NCBI RefSeq assembly: GCF_001761465.1
Contig: NZ_CP017479.1
Coordinates: forward strand, 3,658,001 to 3,722,000
From: Flavobacterium gilvum
Lineage (GTDB): Bacteria; Bacteroidota; Bacteroidia; Flavobacteriales; Flavobacteriaceae
Reading direction: 5' to 3'
DNA length: 64,000 bases
Shown: piece by piece, positions 43,696-55,458 of the stretch
Numbering within the stretch: position 1 is the stretch's first letter
Layout of the letters: every line of letters starts with the position of its first letter
Notes under the pieces: model-generated
Told to the model about the DNA's origin: nothing
Databases searched by the model: none
The model's input: only the letters and a program-made list of their open reading frames with translations
Program-made: the position numbers and the translations under genes

Positions 43696-44214
43696 TTATA
43701 TTTTATTTAATATTTTTAAGTAGCGAAACAACTCGCTAACAAATTCTTTATAATCTGTAAATTGAATATTTATCAAAAAATGATTCAATCGTTTGTCTAC
43801 ACTTGAAAAACCTGCTTTGAATTTTGCCTTCGTTTTATGTGTTAAAAACAACAAAATAGGCTCTTCTTCACTATAATAATTAATCAGCAAATCAAATTCA
43901 TCCTGAAGAAATTCATTTACTGACTGTTTTATAAAATCACTTTTAAAATTCAAATCCTTATAGCCGAATGTTGGATTCAAAAATTGCTCTTTATCACTTA
44001 AACTTTTTCTAAAAGCGATAATTTTTAAATTATTTTCCAAAATCCCTTTGGAAATAATTTCTTGTTTCAATGCGGCTGTTTCCAAAAAATTGCTTTCGTC
44101 AACAATCAAACCAATCTTTATAACAGATGAGTGCAATGACTCCTCCTTGACATTACAAAGGTTTTTTTTTAAAGTTTTTTTTAAGACAAAGCTCTTTATA
44201 TAATCTAAAAACAT
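43696..44214 (-). CDS. Conserved flavobacterial protein, DUF6913-like
   Basis: A 172-residue soluble protein without signal peptide. It has KIGLIVDESNFLETAALKQEII near 33-54 and a central FDLLINYYSEEEPILLFLTHKTKAKFKAGF stretch near 106-135, features I associate with the family called DUF6913, usually found beside dapA in flavobacteria. No catalytic motif is obvious and its function is unknown. A minus-strand TAAATTTG -7 element at 44233-44240 lies 18 bp before the ATG. The family name is moderately sure. Confidence 0.65.
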   Translation of the reverse strand: MFLDYIKSFVLKKTLKKNLCNVKEESLHSSVIKIGLIVDESNFLETAALKQEIISKGILENNLKIIAFRKSLSDKEQFLNPTFGYKDLNFKSDFIKQSVNEFLQDEFDLLINYYSEEEPILLFLTHKTKAKFKAGFSSVDKRLNHFLINIQFTDYKEFVSELFRYLKILNKI

Positions 44215-44261
44215 ACTATTTTTACAAGATTACAAATTTAATTATTTAAGTCACATTAAAG

Positions 44262-45041
44262 ATGGCAAAACTAAAAAACTATAATGGATTTTTAAAACTT
44301 TTTGTTACATTCTTAACAGCAGTTTTTATTATTTCCTGCAGCGCCAAAAATTACACAGTTACAAAAATAGAAGGCAAACGCATTCCAATCACTGAAAAAG
44401 AAAATCAAAACCTTGAAATTGAAAATTTTATAAAGCCTTATAGAGATAAAATAAATAACGATCTTGACAAAGTTCTCGCATACAATCCGGAAACATTAGA
44501 CAAAAGCAAAGGAAAATGGCAAACAAATATTGGCAATTTCATGGCTGATGTTACTTTACTAAGGGGAAACCAGGTTTTCAATAAAAGAGAAAACAAGAAT
44601 ATTGACATCTGCTTAATGAATCATGGCGGCATACGTTCGATACTTCCAAAAGGCAATATCACCGCCAGAAACGCTTACGAAATAATGCCTTTTGAAAATA
44701 GCCTTGTAGTTATTTCTCTAAAAGGAGAACAAATACAAGAAATGGTAAATTTCATTATTGCAGACAAAAAGCCACATCCGCTTTCCGGAATGACTTTTGC
44801 AATCGACAAAAATAACCAAGCCAAAAACATACTTATTCAAGGAAAGCCATTAAACAACAATACTGTTTATTACGTAGGCACAAACGATTACCTGGCAAAT
44901 GGAGGTGATAATATGAATTTCTTCAAAAAAGGGATTCAAAAATTTGATTTGGATTACAAACTGAGAAACATATTGATTGATTATTTTACAGATGTTGACA
45001 CTATAAGTGTTAAAAACGACACCCGAATATTAGAAGAATAA
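44262..45041 (+). CDS. 5'-nucleotidase C-terminal domain lipoprotein
   Basis: A 259-residue lipoprotein (Cys 27 in FIISCSAKN) made only of the 5'-nucleotidase C-terminal domain (PF02872), with NHGGIRSILPKGNITARNAYEIMPFEN near 123-149 and YLANGGDNMNFF near 212. This domain binds the nucleotide base; the metal-dependent catalytic part is encoded by the next gene. Usually both domains lie in one protein, metallophosphatase first. Here they are split and the order is reversed, 76 bp apart. They probably work as partners. Confidence 0.88.
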   Translation: MAKLKNYNGFLKLFVTFLTAVFIISCSAKNYTVTKIEGKRIPITEKENQNLEIENFIKPYRDKINNDLDKVLAYNPETLDKSKGKWQTNIGNFMADVTLLRGNQVFNKRENKNIDICLMNHGGIRSILPKGNITARNAYEIMPFENSLVVISLKGEQIQEMVNFIIADKKPHPLSGMTFAIDKNNQAKNILIQGKPLNNNTVYYVGTNDYLANGGDNMNFFKKGIQKFDLDYKLRNILIDYFTDVDTISVKNDTRILEE

Positions 45042-45117
45042 CCCATTATTAATTTATTCAAATAAAATATCCAATAGTTATTTCAGATAATTGGGCATTA
45101 CATAAAAAAACATCAAA

Positions 45118-46014
45118 ATGAACAGAAGAGATTTTATAGAAAAAACGGCCTCGGGTACAGCGTTATTGAGTTTAGGCCTTTCGCTTAGCAGTTTTGAATC
45201 AAATGCAGTTGAGCATTTAACCATTTTACATACGAATGATGTACACAGCTACATCGATCCTTTTCCGGCGGATCACCCCAAAAACCCAAACATGGGAGGC
45301 GTAGCGAGAAGAGCTGCCATTATTGAAAAAATTCGAACCGAAAATCCAAATGTATTACTTTTGGATGCTGGGGATATTTTTCAGGGAACTCCTTATTTTA
45401 ATTATTATGGTGGAGAGTTGGAGTTCAAATTGATGAGCATGATGAAATACGATGCTTCTACGATAGGTAATCACGATTTTGATAACGGATTAGAAGGCAT
45501 AGTGTCGCAAATGCCGCATGCTACTTTTGAATTTATTTCATCTAATTATGATTTCAAAAACACCATAATGGATAGTTACGTAAAACCATATCGTATTTTT
45601 AATAAAAAAGGAATTAAAGTAGGCGTTTTTGGGCTTGGTGTTGAATTGGCGGGATTGGTTGATAAAAAAAACTACAAAGAAACAGTCTACAACGACCCTG
45701 TTGAAACTGCCCAAGAAATGGTCAAAATCCTGAAACATGAAAACAAATGTGATTTAGTTATCTGCTTGTCCCATATAGGATACAGTTACAGCACAGAACC
45801 TGATAGAATCTGTGATTTAAAATTGGCGGCAGCTACCAAAGACATTGATTTAATTATTGGTGGTCATACCCATACTTTTTTGGACAAACCCACCATTGTA
45901 AAAAACTTGGATCAAAAAGAAGTTTTGATAAATCAAGTGGGTTGTTATGGATTAAATTTGGGGAGAATTGATTTTTATTTTGATTCTAATAAACAAAAAT
46001 CAGCTCAGGGAAAA

Positions 46015-46029
<15 letters not shown>
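45118..46029 (+). CDS. Metallophosphatase (5'-nucleotidase / UDP-sugar hydrolase catalytic part)
   Basis: A 303-residue calcineurin-like metallophosphatase. Metal ligands appear as LHTNDVHSY (residues 37-45), DAGDIFQGT near 83-91, GNHDFDNG near 117-124 and GGHTHTF near 250-256. The N-terminus MNRRDFIEKTASGTALL has a twin-arginine pair followed by a hydrophobic stretch, so export by Tat is likely. No C-terminal nucleotide-binding domain follows; the preceding gene supplies it. The 3' end overlaps by 15 bp with a convergent membrane-protein gene. Confidence 0.9.
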
Positions 46030-48718
<2,689 letters not shown>

Positions 48719-48778
48719 CTATTTTAGTGTATTAAATAATCCACTAAAATAACCAATTTAAAGTTAAAAAATTAAAAT

Positions 48779-49252
48779 TTATGCTTCAAGAATCGAATTA
48801 ATTTGATTGTACAATTGACCATCGCTCAAGAAAGAACCTTGTTGAATCAACTGAAAAATAGAAAAATTACGCTCTTCTGTAAATTCTTTTTTTCCAACTT
48901 TCATTTCGATGGTATCAGTAAACATATTATCACTTAACCAATGCAATCCATCTTTGCTCAAAAAATCAATTTCTGGAACCAACGATTTCAACACAATCGA
49001 TTTAATATGCGTGTCAAAACAATGAAATAGAAAAATATGATTTTTTGAAAAAAATTCCAAATAAGTTGCTTTCGTAAGAACACCTTCCCAAATCAAATCT
49101 GAAAAAACATCCAATTCCTGTTCTGCAACCTCTGGTTTTTCGGATTTAATTTTATCCCACTCCGCTTTATCAATTGCCTGAGTAGCCAAAAAATTAGTAA
49201 ACTCCTGTGTTAGTTCTTCAAACTGTTCTTTTGTGAGTCTGGCGTATTTCAT
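48779..49252 (-). CDS. Conserved flavobacterial protein, DUF6495-like
   Basis: A 157-residue, acidic, mostly helical cytoplasmic protein starting MKYARLTKEQFEELTQEFTN and ending SDGQLYNQINSILEA. I associate it with DUF6495, a flavobacterial family of unknown role often near ligA and the rpsF-rplI genes. No cofactor or catalytic motif can be named. It lies between ligA (75-bp gap) and a 22-bp tandem repeat. Confidence 0.6.
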   Translation of the reverse strand: MKYARLTKEQFEELTQEFTNFLATQAIDKAEWDKIKSEKPEVAEQELDVFSDLIWEGVLTKATYLEFFSKNHIFLFHCFDTHIKSIVLKSLVPEIDFLSKDGLHWLSDNMFTDTIEMKVGKKEFTEERNFSIFQLIQQGSFLSDGQLYNQINSILEA

Positions 49253-49315
49253 TTATGCTGAATTTATTTCAGCATCCTATATCCAATAAGATGCTATTAT
49301 ATATTAGAATTAAAA

Positions 49316-49380
49316 AATCTGAAACAAGTTCTTCAAGAATCTGAAATAAATTCTTCAAGAATCTGAAATAAATTCAGATT
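49316..49380. repeat. 22-bp tandem repeat, three units
   Basis: Units AATCTGAAACAAGTTCTTCAAG (49316-49337), AATCTGAAATAAATTCTTCA... (49338-49359) and a degenerate third unit (49360-49380). It fills the spacer behind the rplI terminator, before the DUF6495-like gene on the minus strand. Confidence 0.85.
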
Positions 49381-49387
49381 AAACAAA

Positions 49388-49430
49388 AAAAATCCCGATC
49401 TCGTTTTTTAGAACGAGACGGGATTTTAAA
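49388..49430 (-). terminator. Terminator of the rpsF-rpsR-rplI operon
   Basis: Minus-strand stem ATCCCGTCTCGTT with AACGAGATCGGGAT (one mismatch) over a short loop, followed by TTTTTTTTGTTT. Confidence 0.88.
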
Positions 49431-49445
49431 ATATGAATTTAGAAA

Positions 49446-49889
49446 TTATGCTTTTTCAGCAACGATTTCATAAGCTAATTCTACAACCACATCTCTGTGA
49501 AGTCTTACGTTTGCAGTATATTTACCTGTACGCTTAACAATTCCAGAAGTGATAAATTTTCTGTCAATTTCATGACCTGCGCTAGCTAAAGCTTGAGCAA
49601 TGTCAATGTTAGTGATTGAACCAAATAATTTTTCACCACCAGCTTTTGCAGATAATTTAATTTCGATAGCTTTCAAAGCTTCAGCCAATGCTTTAGCATC
49701 TGCTACAACTTTAGCCTCTTTGTGAGCTCTTTGTTTTAGGTTTTCAGCTAAAACTTTTTTAGCAGAAGAAGTTGCCAATACAGCAAATCCTTGAGGAATC
49801 AAAAAGTTACGACCGTAACCAGGTTTAACAGATACTACATCATCTTTAAAACCTAAGTTTTGTACGTCTTGTTTTAAAATAAGTTCCAT
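49446..49889 (-). CDS. rplI: 50S ribosomal protein L9
   Basis: A 147-residue ribosomal protein binding 23S rRNA. The N-terminal signature LKQDVQNLGFKDDVVSVKPGYGRNFLIPQGFA (residues 4-35) is typical, followed by the long connecting helix and the C-terminal domain with GSITNIDIAQAL near 90. Last gene of the ribosomal operon. Confidence 0.97.
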   Translation of the reverse strand: MELILKQDVQNLGFKDDVVSVKPGYGRNFLIPQGFAVLATSSAKKVLAENLKQRAHKEAKVVADAKALAEALKAIEIKLSAKAGGEKLFGSITNIDIAQALASAGHEIDRKFITSGIVKRTGKYTANVRLHRDVVVELAYEIVAEKA

Positions 49890-49955
49890 GTTGTTGTCCT
49901 TATATTTAGAAGTTAGGTTTCATATTGCAGAAAACCAACAACTGTTAATTTTTAA

Positions 49956-50252
49956 TTATTTTAATAAATCGGCCACGTATGGCATTAAAGCTAAGTGACG
50001 AGCTCTTTTTACAGCTACAGACACTTTTCTTTGGTATTTTAATGAAGTTCCTGTTAAACGACGAGGAAGAATTTTTCCTTGCTCATTAACGAATTTCAAT
50101 AAGAAATCAGCATCTTTATAATCTACATATTTGATACCTGATTTTTTGAAACGACAATACTTTTTAGTTTTGTTAGTTTCTATGTTTAAAGGCGTTAGAT
50201 ATCTGATATCTCCGTCTTTTTTTCCTGAAGCAGATTGTTGTAATGTTGCCAT
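49956..50252 (-). CDS. rpsR: 30S ribosomal protein S18
   Basis: A 98-residue S18 with YRFKKSG-like [16 protein letters not shown] near 31-46, [20 protein letters not shown] near 50-69 and [12 protein letters not shown] near 83-94. It lies 5 bp after rpsF and 66 bp before rplI. The extra N-terminal 25 residues are usual in Bacteroidota. Confidence 0.97.
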   Translation of the reverse strand: MATLQQSASGKKDGDIRYLTPLNIETNKTKKYCRFKKSGIKYVDYKDADFLLKFVNEQGKILPRRLTGTSLKYQRKVSVAVKRARHLALMPYVADLLK

Positions 50253-50257
50253 GATAA

Positions 50258-50599
50258 TTAAGCTTTTTGAGATTTAAGTTTTGCTCTTCTTCTTTCAGCC
50301 CAAGAGATAGCATGTTTGTCAAGACTTACAGTTAAGAAACGCATAACTCTTTCGTCACGTCTAAATTCAGTTTCAAAAGCTACAAGAACTTCTCCAGCAA
50401 CTTTGAATTCGAATAAATGGTAAAAACCACTTTTTTTGTTTTGAATTTCGTAAGCCATTTTTTTAAGGCCCCAATCTTCTTTCGATACCATTTCTGCTCC
50501 TCTGCTAGTAAGAAAATCTTCAAATTTGCTTACTGTTTCCTTTACCTGAACCTCAGATAAAACGGGATTTAAAATGAAAACAGTTTCATAATGATTCAT
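50258..50599 (-). CDS. rpsF: 30S ribosomal protein S6
   Basis: A 113-residue S6, starting [16 protein letters not shown] with the family motif HYExxFIL and [23 protein letters not shown] near 43-65. First gene of rpsF-rpsR-rplI. Unlike many bacteria there is no ssb gene between rpsF and rpsR, as usual for this phylum. Confidence 0.97.
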   Translation of the reverse strand: MNHYETVFILNPVLSEVQVKETVSKFEDFLTSRGAEMVSKEDWGLKKMAYEIQNKKSGFYHLFEFKVAGEVLVAFETEFRRDERVMRFLTVSLDKHAISWAERRRAKLKSQKA

Positions 50600-50629
50600 A
50601 AAAATTTTATTTATTTGTTAAATTGGGTG

Positions 50630-50660
50630 CAAAAGTAATCTTTTTTTTTGATCCCGCAAG
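50630..50660 (-). promoter_or_regulatory. Promoter of rpsF-rpsR-rplI
   Basis: On the minus strand CTTG (50657-50660), 19 bp, TACTTTTG (50630-50637). A start of transcription near 50624 gives an untranslated leader of about 25 nt. Confidence 0.7.
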
Positions 50661-50764
50661 CACAAAAACACTATAATCGACAAACAGCAAAAAAAAATAC
50701 CATTTTGTTTTAAGAGTTGCAAAAAAAAACTATTTTTACTTGACCAAATCAAAAATTTGATATT

Positions 50765-51460
50765 ATGAAGCTAAATTGTGTAGTCGTAGATGACAGTTCT
50801 ATACAAAGGATGATTATTGCAAAGTTAGTAAATAACCACACCAATTTAAACTTGATTGGTGACTTTTCTAATGCAATTGAAGCCAAAAGTTGTATGACAG
50901 TTCATACGGTAGACTTAATATTCCTCGATATTGAGATGCCTGTTATTAGTGGTTTTGATTTCCTTGACGGTTTAAAAACCAAGCCCCAGATTATCTTCAT
51001 TACTTCAAAAGCGGAGTACGCAATGAAAGCTTTTGATTATGATGCAACAGATTATCTCCAAAAGCCAATCTCTATTGAGCGTTTTAATGCTTCTGTGAGA
51101 AGGGCTATTGATCACTACCTCCTTAAAAGAGAAAACAAAGAAGACGAAGGAGAACATATTTTTATCAAAAGTAATTTGAAAAAATTAAAAATTTTCACTT
51201 CGAAAATTAAGTGGATTGAAGCTTTTGGTGATTATGTAAAAGTTGTTACTGAAGACGACAGCAATCTTGTTCTTTCTACAATGAAATCATTTGAGAACGA
51301 TTTATCAAAAGAAAAATTCATTAGGGTTCACAAATCTTACATTGTTAATATTGACAAAATAGATCGTTTCAATAGTAAATTTGCTGAAATTGGAGTAACA
51401 AAAATTCCTTTGAGCCGAAACAAAAAAGAAGATCTAGTAAAAGCACTTGCCTATTCATAA
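50765..51460 (+). CDS. LytTR-type response regulator
   Basis: A 231-residue regulator. The receiver domain has VVDDSSIQR (7-15), phosphoacceptor D55 in LIFLDIEMP, T/S near 78 (ITSKAEY) and K100 (YLQKPI). The LytTR DNA-binding domain covers about 135-230 with KIKWIEAFGDYVKVVT near 144 and RVHKSYIVNIDKID near 189. No sensor kinase gene is adjacent, so its partner must be encoded elsewhere. Convergent with priA, 8 bp apart. Confidence 0.92.
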   Translation: MKLNCVVVDDSSIQRMIIAKLVNNHTNLNLIGDFSNAIEAKSCMTVHTVDLIFLDIEMPVISGFDFLDGLKTKPQIIFITSKAEYAMKAFDYDATDYLQKPISIERFNASVRRAIDHYLLKRENKEDEGEHIFIKSNLKKLKIFTSKIKWIEAFGDYVKVVTEDDSNLVLSTMKSFENDLSKEKFIRVHKSYIVNIDKIDRFNSKFAEIGVTKIPLSRNKKEDLVKALAYS

Positions 51461-51468
51461 ACTTTACT

Positions 51469-53919
51469 TTAATAAAAATCGACGTTTACAGTGACTCTTA
51501 TAGCTCTGTATTGTGAAACAGATTCAAAACTATTCAGTATCTTCTGGATAGTTTTTTTTGTACCACCAATTGAGGTATTTTGAGGTATCTTAATCATTAT
51601 CGTTCGAATATATTCATTTCGAATTCTACTGATTGCAGGTTCTTCGGGGCCCAAAACCGGCATAGCCAAATTTTGTTTCATCACTTGATACAGCCACATC
51701 GAACCTTCTTTTAATTTTTCAAAATCACGATGCTTTAATGTCAATTTTATCAACCTATAATAAGGAGGGTAATAATAAATTTTCCTGTCATATAATTGCT
51801 CTTTATACATCCCTAGAAAATCATTATTTGTAACCTGCTGTATCGTATTATGATTCGGGTTATAAGTCTGAATGACCACTTTCCCTTGTTTTTCAGAACG
51901 ACCGGAACGACCAGAAACCTGTGTCATCATCTGATAACTTCTTTCAAAAGCTCTAAAATCAGGATGATACAGCATATTATCTGCATTCATAATCCCCACC
52001 AAACTCACATTGTCAAAATCCAATCCCTTGGCTAACATTTGTGTTCCCACCAAAATATCGATTTCTCTATTTTTAAAACTGTCTATGATTTTTTCAAAAC
52101 CAAATTTTCCTCGAGTTGTATCCTGATCCATACGACCAATTTTGGAATTTGGAAACAATTCAACCAACTCCTGCTGAATTTGCTCTGTTCCAAAACCTTT
52201 GGTAATTAAATCAACACTTGAACAAGCATGGCAATTAGTGGGTTTTGCCATTGAATAACCGCAATAATGACAACGAAGCTGATTTTTATGCTTATGATAC
52301 GTCAAACTGACATCACATTGCTGACATTGAGGCACATGACCACAAGTTATACATTCCACAATCGGAGAATAACCACGCCGATTTTGAAACAAAATAACTT
52401 GTTCGCCCAAAGACAACGCACTTGTAATATTATCAATCAAAACATCACTGAAATGCCCTGACATTTTTTTTCGAAAATATTTATCTTTCAAATCAACCAA
52501 TTCAATTTCAGGCATTCGAACCTTCCCATATCTTTCGGTGATTTCGACTAAACCGTATTTTCCAGATTGCGCATTAAAAAAAGTTTCTATACTCGGCGTT
52601 GCCGAACCAAGCAATACTTTGGCTTTATGGCTATTTGCCAAAACTATCGAAGCGTCTCTTGCGTGATAACGTGGCGCTGGATCAACTTGCTTGAAGGTCT
52701 GTTCATGCTCTTCGTCAATTACAATCAATCCCAAATTTGAAAAAGGTAAAAACAAAGCCGATCTCGCTCCAATGACAATCTGAGCTTTTGGCGATTTATC
52801 AATCACTTGCCGCCAAACCTCTACCCTTTCGTTATTGGTATATTTTGAATGAAAAACAGCCACTTTATTACCAAAATATTCACGCAACCTTCCTACTAAT
52901 TGAGTAGTTAGAGCAATTTCCGGCAATAAATACAACACTTGATTTCCTGTGGCAATATATTCTTCAATTAATTTGATATATATTTCTGTTTTCCCACTTG
53001 CAGTAACGCCGTGTAAAAGACAGACTTCTTTTTGGTCAAAATTTTGTTTTATATTTTCAAAAGCAGCTTGTTGCGCATCACTCAACTGCAACTCTTCTTC
53101 TTTAATTTTTCCTGTAAAATTAACCCGATCGACTTGAAGATGGTACTCTTCAAAAATTTTCTTGTCGATTAATGTTTTTACAACAGTTGATGTAGAATTG
53201 GAAGTTTCAATAAGTTTTTTTACAGTAATTGGCCTTTTCTCAGAAGCACTTAATTGAAAATAACTTAGGACAACTTCTTTTTGTTTATTGGCATTCTTGA
53301 GTGTATCGAGCAATTCATTCAAGCCTGAATCCGATTCGTATTTGGAATGCAATCGTACATACCGAACAAGTTTTGGCGTATAGTTTTCTAGCATTTCTTC
53401 CTGAAGTGCCAAAATATTTTTGTCAACTAATTTTTGAATAACAGGGAAAATGTTTTTTTTATCCAAAATAGCCATCACATCCTGTATTTTCAGGGAACTT
53501 TGATGTTGCAACGCTTCAAAAATCAAGAATTCTTCATCAGACAGCTGACTTTCATCTACAAAACCACTTTGTTTTTGCGAAATAATAGTTTCGCTTTCCA
53601 GCAAAAGTGCCGATGGCATCGCTCCCCGATATACATCGCCAATAGCGCACATATAATAGGACGCAATCCATTGCCAATGAGTAATTTGAATTTCGTTCAC
53701 TAAGGGTTTTTCATCCAGAATCTGATGAATTTCTTTAGCTTCATATAAGGTTGGCTCATTTTGATGCAGTTCAATTGCCAAAGCCGTGTAGATTTTACTT
53801 TTGCCGAAAGGCACCGCCAAACGCATTCCTTTTTTAATGTAATTGTACTCGGCTTCCGAAACACTGTAAGTAAATGTTTTGGCAAGGGAAAGCGGTAAAA
53901 TGACTTCTACAAAATGCAT
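51469..53919 (-). CDS. priA: Primosomal protein N' (replication restart helicase PriA)
   Basis: An 816-residue helicase that reloads the replisome at stalled forks. The N-terminal DNA-binding domain opens FVEVILPLSLAKTFTYSV. Helicase motifs include Walker A GVTASGKTEIY near 304-314, DEEH near 405, and motif VI QVSGRSGRSEKQGKVVIQT near 680. Two zinc-binding cysteine clusters lie between, CITCGHVPQCQQCDVSLTYH and CHYCGY...CHACSS near 525-565. Length is normal. Convergent with the LytTR gene. Confidence 0.96.
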   Translation of the reverse strand: MHFVEVILPLSLAKTFTYSVSEAEYNYIKKGMRLAVPFGKSKIYTALAIELHQNEPTLYEAKEIHQILDEKPLVNEIQITHWQWIASYYMCAIGDVYRGAMPSALLLESETIISQKQSGFVDESQLSDEEFLIFEALQHQSSLKIQDVMAILDKKNIFPVIQKLVDKNILALQEEMLENYTPKLVRYVRLHSKYESDSGLNELLDTLKNANKQKEVVLSYFQLSASEKRPITVKKLIETSNSTSTVVKTLIDKKIFEEYHLQVDRVNFTGKIKEEELQLSDAQQAAFENIKQNFDQKEVCLLHGVTASGKTEIYIKLIEEYIATGNQVLYLLPEIALTTQLVGRLREYFGNKVAVFHSKYTNNERVEVWRQVIDKSPKAQIVIGARSALFLPFSNLGLIVIDEEHEQTFKQVDPAPRYHARDASIVLANSHKAKVLLGSATPSIETFFNAQSGKYGLVEITERYGKVRMPEIELVDLKDKYFRKKMSGHFSDVLIDNITSALSLGEQVILFQNRRGYSPIVECITCGHVPQCQQCDVSLTYHKHKNQLRCHYCGYSMAKPTNCHACSSVDLITKGFGTEQIQQELVELFPNSKIGRMDQDTTRGKFGFEKIIDSFKNREIDILVGTQMLAKGLDFDNVSLVGIMNADNMLYHPDFRAFERSYQMMTQVSGRSGRSEKQGKVVIQTYNPNHNTIQQVTNNDFLGMYKEQLYDRKIYYYPPYYRLIKLTLKHRDFEKLKEGSMWLYQVMKQNLAMPVLGPEEPAISRIRNEYIRTIMIKIPQNTSIGGTKKTIQKILNSFESVSQYRAIRVTVNVDFY

Positions 53920-53928
53920 TATTTATTG

Positions 53929-53980
53929 TTTAAGGTTTAAAGTTTAAAAGTTTAAGATTAAACAACTTTAAACTTCAAAC
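53929..53980. repeat. AAAGTTTAAGG-type inverted repeat, copy 2 (degenerate)
   Basis: GTTTAAGGTTTAAAGTTT and the downstream CAACTTTAAACTTCAAAC are imperfect inverted copies (14 of 18) in the priA upstream spacer; same family as 25644-25690. Confidence 0.55.
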
Positions 53981-53988
53981 AAAAGAAA

Positions 53989-54423
53989 CTAATTTTTAAT
54001 ACGGTACCAATATTGTGTTCTTCCAAATAATGAAACTCCAATAAATCCTCTTACTTTTAACTTATCATTTCCATCCAAAGTGATAAAACATTTGTATAGC
54101 TTTCCGTTTTTAGGATCCAATATTTGTCCATCATTATATTCCTTGCCATCTTTTTTCAGTCCTTTTATAACCGTAATTCCTAAAATAGGCTTATTTTTAT
54201 CGTCTCCGGAACATTCTTCACAAACTTTGTTTCTTTTTTCAGCCTCAAAAATTTCGATTACTTTGCCGTATATCCTTCCTGACTTTTCATAGATTTCTAC
54301 TACCGATTTTGGTTTACCGGTTTCATCATCAATTGTTTTCCATTTCCCAATTACACTTTGACTTTGAGCATTGAAAATCATTGCAAAAAATACAACTAAA
54401 CTGAATACGATACTTTTTTTCAT
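53989..54423 (-). CDS. DUF2147 family secreted protein
   Basis: A 144-residue exported protein with signal peptide MKKSIVFSLVVFFAMIFNAQSQ and a mature part starting VIGKWKTIDDETGKPKSVVEIYE, then GKVIEIFEAEKRNKVCEECSGDDKNKPILG near 52-80 with two cysteines, and a C-terminal RGFIGVSLFGRTQYWYR: the DUF2147 pattern (lipocalin-like beta fold). I chose ATG 54423; the upstream in-frame start adds 21 residues before the signal peptide. Function unknown. Confidence 0.87.
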   Translation of the reverse strand: MKKSIVFSLVVFFAMIFNAQSQSVIGKWKTIDDETGKPKSVVEIYEKSGRIYGKVIEIFEAEKRNKVCEECSGDDKNKPILGITVIKGLKKDGKEYNDGQILDPKNGKLYKCFITLDGNDKLKVRGFIGVSLFGRTQYWYRIKN

Positions 54424-54512
54424 TTTTTCAAATTTATATTTGTTTTTCAAAACTACTGAACAATCAATCTTTATTTTTATTGGCAAGAATAAAAAAATCC
54501 ATTCAGATAATT

Positions 54513-55454
54513 TTATACTACCTCAATATTACTGGCTCTTTTTATCATTTTCAATTTATGAATGGTCGCATTCAACTCAAATCCAAGCAATAAAATCATA
54601 CAGTTAATCCAAATATAAAACATCATAATTAACAACGTTCCAATCGAGCCATATAATTCATTGTATTTTGAAAATCGCAACACCCAAATCCCAAAAAAAT
54701 AGGATGAAATAACTATTAAAACAGTCGTAAAAACGGAACCAACACTTATAAATGGCGGTTTATGCGATTGCTTTGTTCCATATCGCAACAAGATTGAACA
54801 TGTAATCAAAATCATTAAAACCACAAAAAGATACCTTCCTAAAATAATCGTTGGAATTTGATCACTTAACACATCTTGAATTGCTGTACTTTGTATGATC
54901 ACCTCAAAAACAACAATAGTTGCAACAGTCAACAACAGAATAACAGAAAGCGATAATGAAATACCCAAAGCCACTAAATATTGACTAACAAAACCTCTTT
55001 TTTCTGAAACATGCTTGGAAGTTTCAAAACTCCCAAGAATTGCATTAATACCATTTGCCATCAGGAAAATGGAAAGAAAAAACCCAGTAGAAACCAATCC
55101 CGTATGACTATTATTAAGTATATCATTTATAATATTGGCGATTGCATCAAAGGTATTTGGTGGCACGCCTTCCTTAACAAATTGCAGAAAATCATCCTGA
55201 AAGCCCTCAATCGGGATGTACGGAATTAAATTCAGAATAAACAAAGCGAAAGGAAATAATGCCATAAAAAAACTGAAAGCTACTGCACTGGCATGATAGG
55301 AAAATGCTCCATCAATAATTCCTTCAAAATACAATTTTAATAAATCATAGAAAGAAAATCCTCCCAAACCAGGCAATTTAATCTTTTTCAAGAAATGCAA
55401 CAGGCTTTTTACAACTGGAATTCTTTGGATTGTTTCCTCAATTTTAAATGTCAT
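54513..55454 (-). CDS. YihY/BrkB family membrane protein
   Basis: A 313-residue inner-membrane protein with about six hydrophobic segments, YHASAVAFSFFMALFPFALFILNLIPY near 53-79 being the first and most conserved, and VGSVFTTVLIVISSYFFGIWVLRFSKYNELYGSIGTLLIMMFYIW near 235-280 the last pair. It matches the YihY/BrkB family (formerly thought to be RNase BN). Function is unsettled. It begins 4 bp after nadC, so both share a transcript. Confidence 0.9.
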   Translation of the reverse strand: MTFKIEETIQRIPVVKSLLHFLKKIKLPGLGGFSFYDLLKLYFEGIIDGAFSYHASAVAFSFFMALFPFALFILNLIPYIPIEGFQDDFLQFVKEGVPPNTFDAIANIINDILNNSHTGLVSTGFFLSIFLMANGINAILGSFETSKHVSEKRGFVSQYLVALGISLSLSVILLLTVATIVVFEVIIQSTAIQDVLSDQIPTIILGRYLFVVLMILITCSILLRYGTKQSHKPPFISVGSVFTTVLIVISSYFFGIWVLRFSKYNELYGSIGTLLIMMFYIWINCMILLLGFELNATIHKLKMIKRASNIEVV

Positions 55455-55458
55455 AATC

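Noticed and set aside
49316..49380. Short CRISPR-like array
   Set aside because: The 22-bp units are directly adjacent without spacers, and no cas genes are present.
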